Below are positions 24,716 through 37,100 of a stretch of DNA of 64,000 nucleotides, piece by piece. Made by a program: the position numbers and the translations under genes. The notes beneath the pieces were generated by a model that ran no database searches, was not told where the DNA came from, and worked only from the letters and a program-made list of their open reading frames with translations. Within the stretch, counting starts at the first letter, position 1; each line of letters begins with the position of its first letter. Source of the DNA: Planococcus citri (Eukaryota > Arthropoda > Insecta > Hemiptera > Pseudococcidae). The stretch covers positions 75,479,469 to 75,543,468 of the forward strand of contig NC_088677.1 in the NCBI RefSeq assembly GCF_950023065.1, written 5' to 3'.

Positions 24716-27640
24716 TTCCACTTTTCATTTTCTATCACTAAGTAGTGATATCAAAAGAACGCAATATTTTGGTTTTTTCCCTATAAGATTACAATTTGAG
24801 TTTCTCACAGTCACAACAAAAGTTTAAAATGGTGCAGCTTTTGTTTAATATCTTTTCTGCTCCATTATTTTCTTAGAGACGTGTTGTTTGTGATTAGGAA
24901 ATTGTAAATTCGAGAAAAGGACACAATTTTTGTTTGTTTCTTCGTGTATTTGATTTTTTTTTTACTTTTAATACCTGAGAGATTGCAATCTTGATCTAGT
25001 TTTTTTTCAATCCAAAATTTACATTTATAAAAGTAGGTACATTTTACCTCCTAAATTATTGTTGCATTTTTTTCCAAATCTGAAATTAAAATAGCACAAT
25101 TTTGTGGATTTTTTTTTGAAACATTAGAACTGAAGTTGATCCAATATTAAGTATCAAAATGAAATGAAATTTTGTTAAAATTACATAAAGTACAAAGGTA
25201 ACCTGATCCTTGGTGAGGCATTTTTTTTCGTTTTTTTTTCTCTCAAAGATTACAATTTGGTTATTTTTCATATATAGGTACCTCCTGTCGACTCAGCGTG
25301 CTGAAATTAAGGTGTGTAGTTAATTTTAATTCCCAAAAATTACTTCATTTTTTAACATGTTGAAATTTCAACTTTCAAAAATGTGTTGGAGCTTCAAAAC
25401 TACTCAGAATAGGTAACTTGAGTTTTGCTTTTTGTTTCAATAATGTTAATTTTTTTTTCAAAAATCTAAAATCAAAAATACCTACACAATTTTTTTTCCA
25501 TCTAAGTTCCAAATCTAAACTGATACCTGTTTTCTGTCTGTACCTTTTTTGTTTCATAATTTTCTTACGAGGTAATTGGGAAACGATATAAATTTTAAAT
25601 TGGAGAAAAAAATTCCAATTTATTTCTAGAATATTACAATTTTGTTTGCTTTTTACTGCTCATAAAATCTTGTAAAATCTTGGAGATTGAAGTTTTAGAT
25701 TAGGTAGGTAGTTTTTTTTTTAAATCTGAAATTAAAAGAACACAAACTATGTATTACAACAGAACCACTTTACGAGTGATGATTTTCCCACAAGCTAACG
25801 TTGTTTTCAAGAATTTTATACAATCCTTTGATAGAAATTCAAATTGATCAAAATCAGGATTGAAATGTTCAAACTGTTAAATTTTGATTTTAATTTATGG
25901 GATAAATCCTGAATTGATGATGTAGGTACCTATTTTAAAAGTAATCGGGTAAAATTTAGTGTTTTCTTCCTTTTTAACGTTTTTTTTTTTTTTTTAATAA
26001 TTTCACTCCTTTTACTGCACGAAACTTTAATAAATAGACGCGTTTCGGCAAGGTTTAGATCTTGCAAATTTCAAAATTTCAAGTTGCCATCCAATCAGAA
26101 GCATGTTATTTATCAATTGGCATCATTTTCCAGTCAATTTGAAGCCTCCAGCAAAAGTTGACTTTCCTCCAGCAATTTCAAATCACTCGAGAAGGTTTTG
26201 TAATCAACTTTGGCAGCTGAAAATTTAATTCTACCGTAAGTTCGACATTAATTCCAGATCAATTGGGACCGGTGAATTGCAAATCCAAAGTGACGAGTTG
26301 AAAGTGTATTTTTAAAAAATCTGAATAAAAAAAAATTCAAAAAACGTTAATTTTTGCAAGAAATTAGTCGAAATTTCTGCTGCATCCTAAAGTCGACTTC
26401 CCAATTCGATTGACATCATTTTCTTACCGATCTGGAGCCTCCAGAAAAAGCTGAATTTTCTCCATGCACTTTTCAGCTCGTCACCTCGAATTCGCGATTC
26501 ACCGATCTTAATCGATTTCAAATGTCAAATGTCGAACTTATGAAAGGATTAAATTATTTTTAACCTCTTCTGGAATGATTTAAAATTGCCGAAGAAGAGT
26601 CATACTACAGCTGGAAGCTCCAGTACTAAGTTGAAAATATTTGCATTCAGCTTCAAAATTGTTGTTTTTCAAATTAATTCTGTTTAGATTTTTTTTGATA
26701 ATTCGGTTCAAAATATTTTAAAACGCAAATAAGTTTACTATAATAACAGTTTTCAAAATTATTTTGCATTTAATTTTTTCCTTTTGAAATTCGAGATGAT
26801 TGTGGAGAATATTTTTCTGGAAGTTCAAAAACGAAGCACACTTTTTTTTGTTAAAAATTTTTAAAATCATGTCTATATTTATTTTTTATTGTTTTTTTAT
26901 TTTTTTAATTCAAATGAATACGGAGAATTTGAAATATTTTGAAACAGGTAGGTAAAAAAATCAATTAAAAAAATGTTTATAAATTCTGATTTTTATGTAC
27001 TTAATTGGATTTCAAAAAAAAATCCATACTTACTGAAAAGTGCCTACCTACTCGAAAAGTGAAGATTTTTCAAAATTTCATTTGAAAAATTAAAACGTAA
27101 GTGTCATAATTTATTTTATTTTTTATTTTGAATTTTCATTTGTAAATAAAATATACATACTTAATATTTTTTCAAATTCTCATAACCAATTAATTCTTAA
27201 TCAAACAGTAAAAAATCAATGCAAAAATTTCAGACGGGTAACTATTTTTTAAATTAAAAAAAAAAATTGAAAATAACACTTTTTAAACGATAAAATATGT
27301 ATACCAAAAAATCAACAGTAAAATACATTATATAAATTTTGGAAATAGTCCTACTTGTACAAAACAAACCAAGTTTCCCATTTTCATCTGCATTTTTGCT
27401 CTTTTTCTGAAAATTTGATTCTGAGGTGTGGATGACATGCTAGTGAGGTGAGTAAAGAATGCATTTCACTGAATAATTTCACAACATTTTTGCCTTCATT
27501 GATGAAGTCGAGCAACCAAACTACCACACCAGTGAAACCAACATCATCTTTACACCTCACAGGTAGATTTAAGAATTACCTACCTACCTACCTCTATAGT
27601 AATCTGTACTGTAATAAGGTATAATACCTGTCCAGTCTAA
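24716..27640. other. Intergenic AT-rich DNA with repeat fragments
   Basis: No gene is seen. About 25,370-25,420 and 26,130-26,640 hold fragments of family A (AAGCCTCCAGCAAAAG, GGAGCCTCCAGAAAAAGC, GGAAGCTCCAGTAC). About 25,755-26,110 is a dispersed repeat whose second copy is at 62,115-62,370. Confidence 0.45.
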
Positions 27641-28119
27641 AAAAACAAGTTCACTGTCGCCACTTACACGAGCGTCTTTCCACAAGAGGCCATAAGCATT
27701 CTCCAGCTCCGTATTTCACTCTGGTAAATTCTACCTCGATAATGGTCATAATTTCGTGAACGTGAAATAGAGTAGTAGTTGTAGATGGTAGTGGTTCGTT
27801 TCATTGTTGTTGATACCTGTTGATGTTATTTCAGTTTACATGTTAACGTTGGTGTAAGTTGTGTTACGAAACTCTGTACTTCTTATTACACTTTGAATAA
27901 AAATATTGTATTTTTATTAATTACTATCGCGAAGTATCGCATATTAGTTTATTATTCGCGATGCTCTAAACGACGTGAGTGAATTAAAGTGCCGATCTAT
28001 TTATTTCTTAACGAAGAGTTACCATTGAAAAATGCATTCGGTGTCAGTTTTGTGATTTTTTAACACAGTTGGTATAGTTATTCGAAAAAATACGCTGAAA
28101 AGTTGTTCATCGGTTTCCA
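27641..28119 (+). promoter_or_regulatory. Probable distal promoter and 5'UTR of the mwh-like gene
   Basis: This is unique, relatively CpG-containing sequence leading into an ATG with a strong donor 15 bases later. No repeat family covers it. Its role as promoter is inferred from position and composition; no TATA box stands out. Confidence 0.35.
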
Positions 28120-31100
28120 ATGAATCCGTTTCAAAAGGTATGTAGTCATTTGCGACTCTTATTTTAAAAAAATGTTTTTCGAACAATATTTTTAAAGCAG
28201 CCGGTGGAGAATTTGAAGGGGGAAAAGTAATAACTTTGGAGTGATATTACATAATAATCTGTATAGATAAGAATAAAGCATAGGTACCCAACTTACGCAA
28301 GTAAACATAATAATATGATGATGCTCGAACATCTTTCAAAACTCATAGAAAAGATGAGTGAGTATGTTTTGAAACAATGTAAAAAGAAAATTGTTTTACT
28401 ATGTAATGTTATGTACTCGTATGTATATCAAATTTAAAAAACCAGAATGAGAAAAAAAATACAAATGGAGTATTTCTCCAAACCAAACGGCTGCTGACTC
28501 CTTTTTTTCGATTTTTGTTGAATTTTTTAAAACACATTGATTCATTTCCCATGAAAAATACAAAATTTGATCCAATTTAGGTGGAATGATGACATTTGGC
28601 TTTTCCAGTTCTGAAAATAACTTTGAATTTTTTGAGTCAATAGAAACGATTCTTGATAATTTGTGTCTTGACCCTCTTTTTTTTTTGCTGGAAAATCCAA
28701 AAATCCATCTGTGAAGGCTTCAAAATAAGTTTTTTTTTTTCAATAGTTTTATTTTAGTCCGATTCTGCATAGAAGAAAGGAGGAATAAGGATCGTATAGT
28801 CTATAAAAATTCCAAGCTGGGGGTGGGATGATTTTGGAGTCCGAGAGATCCATTTTCATCGTTTTCATGCTTGTCTGCAATTTTTTTTCATTTTCTCTTC
28901 CTCCACGTGAAGTTGTATAAGCTAATCTTAGCTGAAGGGATTGCAACAAAATAAATTCACATTTGGTATTTATGCTTGATTTGGCGTTGGATTTTGAAAG
29001 GGTTTGTTCAAATTTTCAGGAAGAGGTGAAGGGGGTGGAAAAGGCCAAAAAAGTCAAACTTGAGAATCAGTCGATAGGAATAAATCAGCTGTTTGGAGGG
29101 GAGAAAATCATTTTTTAAACAATTTTGACCTTGAAAAACTTTTTATCACACTCTACAAACTCTTGAGCCTTCCTAATTGACCCAGGGAACCGAAATTTTG
29201 TCTGAACATCAAGGTGGATCGCGAAAAAAATGGTCGCCGGATGTTGACCAAATTCAACATGGACCTTCATTTTGATTTGAAAGATACCAAGGAAATTGTT
29301 TTAGCTTCGAAAGAGCCCTGGAGGGAAGAAATGTGTCCCTCAAAGAGGTTCATTTTCGAAAAAATCAGCACTTTTTTCGCTGCATCGATCTATCTTTTGG
29401 GGCTCTACTGAGTGGTTGAAAATTTGCAAACTGCTTATTTTGTGTTTTATCCATATAGATACTTATTTCGCATTAACTTAAGCAAAATTTTGGAATTATT
29501 TCTGAAACTGGGAAAATATTTTGGAACCCAGTGGTTCCAACTTTTTTGGTCATTATTGCCAATTCAAATACATTGAGAAAAATAGCCAAAAACTTGGGAA
29601 ATTTTTTCGAATTTTGGAAACTGATTATAATATTACTAAAAAATCGGCACCATTGCGTTCCAAAATATTTCCCCAGTTTCAGAAATCATATCTCTCAATA
29701 TTTTGGCTCAATTAATGCGAAATATCTGTTGAGAAAAAATTTTCAAAATACAAAATTATTCAAAATTGAGTGATTTGCAAACTTTCAACCGCTCAATAGA
29801 ACCCCAAAAATGGTCTTGGATTATATCTCAAATACTTTCGTTTGGGACCAGCCCATTTTCCCAAAACAGGTTGGGTTGCGATAGGAGCGAAAAAAAAACT
29901 TATTTTTTTCCAAAATGACTCTCTTTGAGGGCCCATTTCTCCTTTCCGGGGGTACCAAAATTTCAGCTGCTCAATGTGATTTTTCTTTTTTGACAAATTT
30001 TTAAAAATCCCAATTTGACGTAGATAATTCAGACGATTTATGCTAAGTATAAAAAAAATTAAAATAAATAAATATTTTATTCAGTCAAAATGATGATCAA
30101 CAGATCAACTCACCAAATCCAAATCACCCCCCCCCCTGGGAGCTATTCTGAAGCCATCAACGCAATTTTCGATGTCTCTAAAATTTTGAAATGGTTCCAT
30201 GAACGTCTAGAAAGTTTTTAATTCAAATTTAGAGAGTTGATTTTTAGTCTAAAAACAGCAATTTTGGCGAATTTCAAAAATTTTCTCATGATTAAGAAAT
30301 CTTTTTATTTTTTTACTTTTTTCTTTGTGAAAAATCTGGTTAAAAAAAACAAACTTGAGGTGCCCTCCTGTAAATTGACCCAAATGTGAATAAAATCATT
30401 GAACAGGTCCAGTATGAGCTATACAACTCGGTTTCTAGCTGTCCAAGTTGATTTACACGATTTTTGGAGAAATTGAAAGATTTTAAAGAGTTCTAAAATC
30501 GTGCTGGAGGCTCTAGAATGGTTTGAAAGTGTGAAATTCAAAACCGTGGGGGGAGGGTGGATTGGATTTCAGTCTAGAAAAAAAATTCGACCAATTTTCA
30601 AAAATTTTCTCATCGTGAGAAAATTGCAGACTTTAAGGTTTTCCTCAAAGTTCAGATCAAAAAAACGCCCTCGAACTTGAAGTGTCCGCCTGGAAATCAG
30701 CTCGAATGTGGGTAAAATCGTTAAACAGATCGAATGTAAGCCAAAATCCGAATTTTAACTGCTCAAGTTGATTTCCACGCTTTCTGGCGAAATTTCAAAA
30801 TTCTTAGGAAATCTAAAACCGTGCTGGAGGCTCCAGAATGGCTCAAAATTGTGAAATACGGATTCAGGAGGCTGATTTTAGTATAGAAACAACGATTCGT
30901 TCAAATTTCAAAAATGTTCTTTTGAACAAGAAAATTTTGATTTTTTTTTTTTTGGTAAAAAAACGTGTTTGAAATGTTTACCCGGAAATCGGCCAGGTCG
31001 ATTATTTTAGCTGTCCAAGTTAATTTCCACGCCTTCTGGAGAAATAAGTATCAAAATTCTGGAAAAATCGAAAATCGTACTGTATGCTCCAAAATGGCTC

Positions 31101-34100
31101 GATCGAAAGCTGATTCAAAAACTAGCCAGACTTGGTTTCTCCAATGAATTGTGTAATTTGTTCTGGTCTTATCTTAATGGTAGAACCCAATATGTCTCTT
31201 ACAAAAATAAAATATCTAGTATTTACTCCTGTCCATCGGGTGTTCCCCAGGGTTCGAACTTGGGTCCCCTTTTCTTTCTTTTATTTGTAAATGACCTTCC
31301 ATCTGTGATAGGTAATTCTGAAATAGAGCTATTCACTGATGATGCTAAGATATATAAGAAAATCCAAGATATAAAGGATTGTGAGGGTCTTCAAGCAGAT
31401 TTGGATATGTTTGTAAAATGGAGTACTGAGAACAAACTGCCCCTTAGTATTTCTAAATGTGCAACAATGACATTTACTCATAAAAAAACTCTTTTGGAGT
31501 ATAAGTACACAGTTAGTGGGGAAGAACTCTGTCTTTTAACTACTGTTTGGGACCTGGCTATAAATCTTGATGTGGGACTTACTTTCAAGTATCATACTAC
31601 CATTGTGATAGCAAAGGCAAGGAGGATGGCCTATTTTGTTGTCAGAAATTCTGTGCACTTCAAGAGAATAAGTACCTACACTCAAAGTCTTATACTTCTC
31701 CTTCTAGTCCTTCATAAGGTCAATTCTGGAGTTTGGTGTACTAGTTTAGTTCCCTCATACTAAAAAATGTATAAAAGAGCTTGAAAAAATTCAAACTAGA
31801 TTTTTGAAATACCTATATTTGTATCATTCCGTAGGTAAAGGGCCCATTTGGTCGTTTCTATTTATCGAGATAATTGTGTTTTTAGTGAAACAGTTGAAAA
31901 AATCGAAAATCGAGGTTTTGATGGATTTTGATGTAGAACATATCCGACTATCTCGTGTCGAAGTATCAAGGCCGCAGGTGCGCCCCAAGCAGAGAAAAAC
32001 GGAACTAAAGTTTTTCTATAAAGGGCCCATTTGGTCGTTTTTGCTTTTTAGCAGTAAATTCGCTTCCAAAAAAATACCCTACAAATTATACTGCACCTAG
32101 TTGTCAGTGGCAACATGTATACCATTCAAAAACCGGTTTTACGTTGATGCAGCGTTAGCCATGTGACACTGATAACGGATTGCGGAGCAGGAGATCTGGG
32201 TTTGAATCGCGCCCGAGGAAGAAATTTTTTGAAAACTTTTTTTCATGATTTTTATTTTTACAAGTTGAATTTTGACAGAAAATGTAATTTAATCATTTTT
32301 TTTCTGCTTTTGAACAGAGTAATGAATTTTTATGCAAAATTTAAATTTATTAATCATTGTTTTTCAGGCTTAAAATACTCAGAAACATGAAAATATTGAG
32401 TAAAAAAAATCGCTATTGCAGGTGGGTAGTAATATTTGACATCAGAAACAATAATCTTCAATTTTAGGTATGAAGGTTTTCGGATTATGTGAAATTTCAG
32501 CTTTTTTCAGAAAAAAAACTTTGAAGGCATTTTTCTCAAAAGTTGAGTTTTTCAAATTTTTAGTTCTGGATTTTTTTTTGGAGTTTTTTTGCACTTTTTG
32601 GGCTTCTATCCAGCTCATATGATTGCTCCGGAGGTCTACTTTACCCCCCCCCCCCCAACTCAATATCGACCAAATGGGCCCTTTACCTGCGGAATGACAC
32701 ATTTAAAGACTTTTGAATATTATCCTTATGACTTATCACAAAAAGAACTTTTGGAAGGGTTTGAAGTGGATCTGTTGGAAAAAAGAAGAGAAACAATAAA
32801 AGAGCTCTATTCCAAAGTTGGTTATGTCATTTTAAAAAAATGCATGTTTTACGGTGATTTTTACTTCAAAAAAGGGTCAAGTCATTGTATTTTCAAAATA
32901 ATTTTTTCTACAAGCGATTGTTCCATGTCCAAAGAAAGGAAAGGTGCACCAACCTTTCGAAACAGAACAGATTTTAGCAACAAAAATTTTAAACGCATTT
33001 TTTGGGGGGAAAAATGACTTAATCCACTTTGGAATTGGAATAGACCTCTTCAATTGCATTAATGTTTCTATATGATCTCATCCACTGCAACATAAATGAC
33101 AGTAACCTTTTGGGAAAAATCAATTTCTGGGCCCCAAAAATCCACTCCAGGCAGAAAAAAATATTCTCCTTAAACAATTACAACACATTTAGGATGAAGG
33201 CATCTTCTATGAACAACGTCATGGGTATCTCTGACGCTTTCCTCTGTAGGTGTGCAGATGCTAATATCTTTAGTATGGGTAGGTCTGCTTTCAGACGTGT
33301 GGTGGGGATGGCATGGGAGTAGGAGTGGGGGCGCAGTGGGAGCTGTTTGTGAACCATTTCATATTCTGTATTTTATTTTCCTTTAGTTTTCCGTGTTTTT
33401 TTCCCCTCTCTTTTATAGGTATTTCTTCTGTTTGGTGTTATACTTTTTTGCTTATTTCTTACATTCTCTTTTAGGTAGGAAGAACTACATTTATAAATAT
33501 TTCCTTTTTTTTCTCCTTTTTGCTTGCTTTTGCACTTTTGTAGTTCTCAAACTTGTTTCTCTGGGGCAAATCTTAGGGTCTCTCCTGTAATTGGCTTTAG
33601 CTGTTGGAAAGACCTAAATTGCAAAATAAAATAAAATAAAATTTGGATTTAAGGGGTTTAAATTAGTTTCAGGACTCATTTTAATCATTTTGAATGAATA
33701 AATATCTATTTTGAAAAAAATCGCTTGAAGTAGTCAAATTTGGATTTTCAAAAATTCGCCAAAAATCAAAAAATAAAATTGGGCATCTGAGATTTTGGTT
33801 TTGGGGGTCTCAGACCATGCTCTATTTGAAAATCGTGGTCCTGTTCAAATTCGTGGTGGACATTTTAAGAGGTTCCTTTGTTAGAGTTACTAGGTACCTA
33901 CCTTGCCTACCTATCTACCTAATTCTTAACAGAAGAATAATTTAATTTTCCTAATCAGATAGGTAGTCTGAATTATTATAAGTACCTACGTAGAACACCA
34001 GATTCTAAATCCCAAAAAGTACCTATGTGACTATAACAACTACAGTTTATAAAACTCGAATAAAAAATATTTTTAGAAATACGAGTACCTACCAACCTAC

Positions 34101-37100
34101 CTTATAAGTAGGCAAACATACCTATATTTTAATGATTCATATTTTTTTCCTACTTACGTATCAATTCCTTAACCTCACTCATAACGGATTCAACTCACCA
34201 GTCGGACGTACGAATACACTTTGTACGTACTAAATAATTGTAAAAAAGTTTTCGAATACCAAGAACATATAAAATATTCCATGATAACTCAGCAGGACAT
34301 CAACAATATATCATTAAAAACATCTTAAGCCGATCAATTTCTTTCCAAAGTAAGAAAAAACATAGTACGATCGCACCGTATTTTACATTCTTGATAACAA
34401 CAAATAATTCATAACATGGGTAGTTACCTATTTCTCATTTCCCATCTTTTATTAAAACCAACTCACCAGCATCCACAGCAGAGATGTCGATGTCGTTGAT
34501 CTTCTATAAGATACAGCTAATCATTCCTAGAGAATAAACAAAGCGAATACACCAACTTTATGAAAAACTGATCCGAATGAAGATTTTTGTTTCGAGTTCT
34601 TATATAATTAATCGGCTATAGGCTACCTTCTCAGTACCAAGAGACTAAATATATACATCTTTTATCTGGTAATTTACTCGTTTACACTGATTTATATAAA
34701 ATCAGCTCGAAGCTATCCTATATAGAAAATTTATAATATTTAATAACTGTATCGTCCGTAAAGGTACTATCGCGGATAAGATATACACTTATGACTTAAT
34801 GGAGCGCGAATAATTCACGATGAACTCATTTTTCAGCTTATTATTGATAATTCATTTTTTATAAGACCGCGAAAATCGAGCCATCATTTATCTCTTAGGT
34901 ACACGTTATACTAGAGCTGATGATTTCCAGGGTACCACCTGCTTATTAATCGATAATCGAATACGAAATTTAAAAACGCTGAAGCCGAAGTAGTTTCAAT
35001 ATATCATTTTGCGATCAGACCAAACAAAAAAAAAAAAAAATACATCCTCTTGTACAATGATGATAAATATCCGATATGAAAATGGTAATCATAACGCTGC
35101 TCAACAGATTGCCACACTTCAGAACCTTTGCTAATGGGATGTCATCATTAAAAAAGAAAGAAAAATATGCTACACGTTCTGCTCTTCTTCAAATATGTAA
35201 TTTATTCAGATCACTGATCAAGTGTTACAGAATGAATAGAAGCGTCGAAGCTGTTGCAAATCAGTACAACATTGTCTGCCTATTTTGTTCGCATCGATAT
35301 ACCAAAGTAGCTTGTACCTATATATATAGAGCTACCTACCTATCAATTTGAATCGCCGAATATCTGAATAGGTAGTGAATACGTTATACGTATACTGAAG
35401 ACGATTTCGATATGGTTTAAAATACAATATATAATGGAAGAGAAATACAACATCATGACAAAGATATTTGATGTTTTGTAAAGTACACCCATAATCCTAA
35501 ATTGAAGAATCTGGGCGTATGAAGCGTCTACGTCTAGTTGCCTACGTCTGGACTGAGTACCTAAATGGACAAGTCTTCTTCATATAGGTTCACCTGACAA
35601 GTTATAATACTCGTAAATCCAAAAATGTTTATAATAGATGTTCGTTTCGTGACTCGACCGAAACGTACGAGTACAACGGCCGATGTGATTATAAGGTAAA
35701 ACGACAGAGAGACTCGCGTAAGCCTAATTTATAATGTCCCAAAATTCTGAAATGAAAATTTATTACCTACGCCTTTTTTAAAATACCTACAAAATGTGTG
35801 TTTGAAGAATGAAAAAAATTGATTTAGTCGCTTTCTCGTCAATTTTAGATTGTTTCTCTTTTAACTGATGAAAACGTAGGTCTAGGTACATGAAACACAA
35901 CAGGTATTTTAGAGAGAATATGTTGGCGGATGGGGAACATACCTAGGACTCGCACAGAATTTTTTGAACAGGATGTAGCTAGATCGAAAGAGCATGTAAA
36001 AATGTATCACCAGCCAAAATTTCAAGCGCTAATTTGCATTTTTCGATTTTTGGTGAATTTTTGAAAATCAAAAAGCAAAAAATGATAAAAAAATCAAAAT
36101 TTTACCAAATTGACCTAGAATGCAGAAATTTGACATCAACCCTATTTTCGACCTGATAAATCGATTGTAAACAGTTTCGAATCGTTTTGAGCAGTTCTGG
36201 AGGCTCCAGCAGATTTTTGAAACTTTGAATTTCCACAAAATTTCATCAAATGAAGTTGGAAATCCGAAATTTACGTTGAACTCTAACTTAAAGACGCTGT
36301 TAAGTCGACTTCTGGTGAATTTGAGTCATTTTGAAGCCTCTAGCAGGTTTTTCAATTCTCGGAATTTCCATAAAATTTTACCAAGCAGAGCTGGAAATCC
36401 AAAATTCACTCTGAACCACAATTTCAACACGCTATCAAGTTGACTGCAGATGAGAAGTAATTTTTAAGCCTCCAGTGACTTTTTGGAAGTTACTGGAGCC
36501 TCCAGCAGATTTTTCAATGCCAGAAATTTCCATAAAATTTTACCAAACAGAACTGAAATCCAAAATTCACTCTGGACTTCAATTGAATCACACTATCAAG
36601 TCAATTGTAGATGGATTCAAGCCATTTTGAAGCCTCCAGCGACTTTTCGGAAAATACTGGAGCCCCCAGCAGATTTTCCAATGCTCGAAATTTCCATAAA
36701 ATTTTACCAAACAGCTAGAGCTGGAAATTAAAAATTCACTCTGCACCACAATTATAACACGCTATCTAGCCGACTGCAGATGATTTTTGAGCTTCCAGCG
36801 ACTTTTTGGAAAATACTGGAGCCTCCAGCAGACTTTTCAATGCTTGAAATTTCCATAAAATTTTACCAAGCAGAGCTGGAAATCCAAAATTTACTCTGCA
36901 CCACAATTTCAACACGCTACCAAGTCAACTACAGATGATTTTTGAGCCTCCAGCGACTTTTTGGAAAATACTGGAGCCTCCAGCAGACTTTTCAATGCTT
37001 GAAATTTCCATAAAATTTTACCAAGCAGAGCTGGAAATCCAAAATTTACTCAGCACCACAATTTCAACACACTACCAAGTCGACTACAGATGATTTTTGA

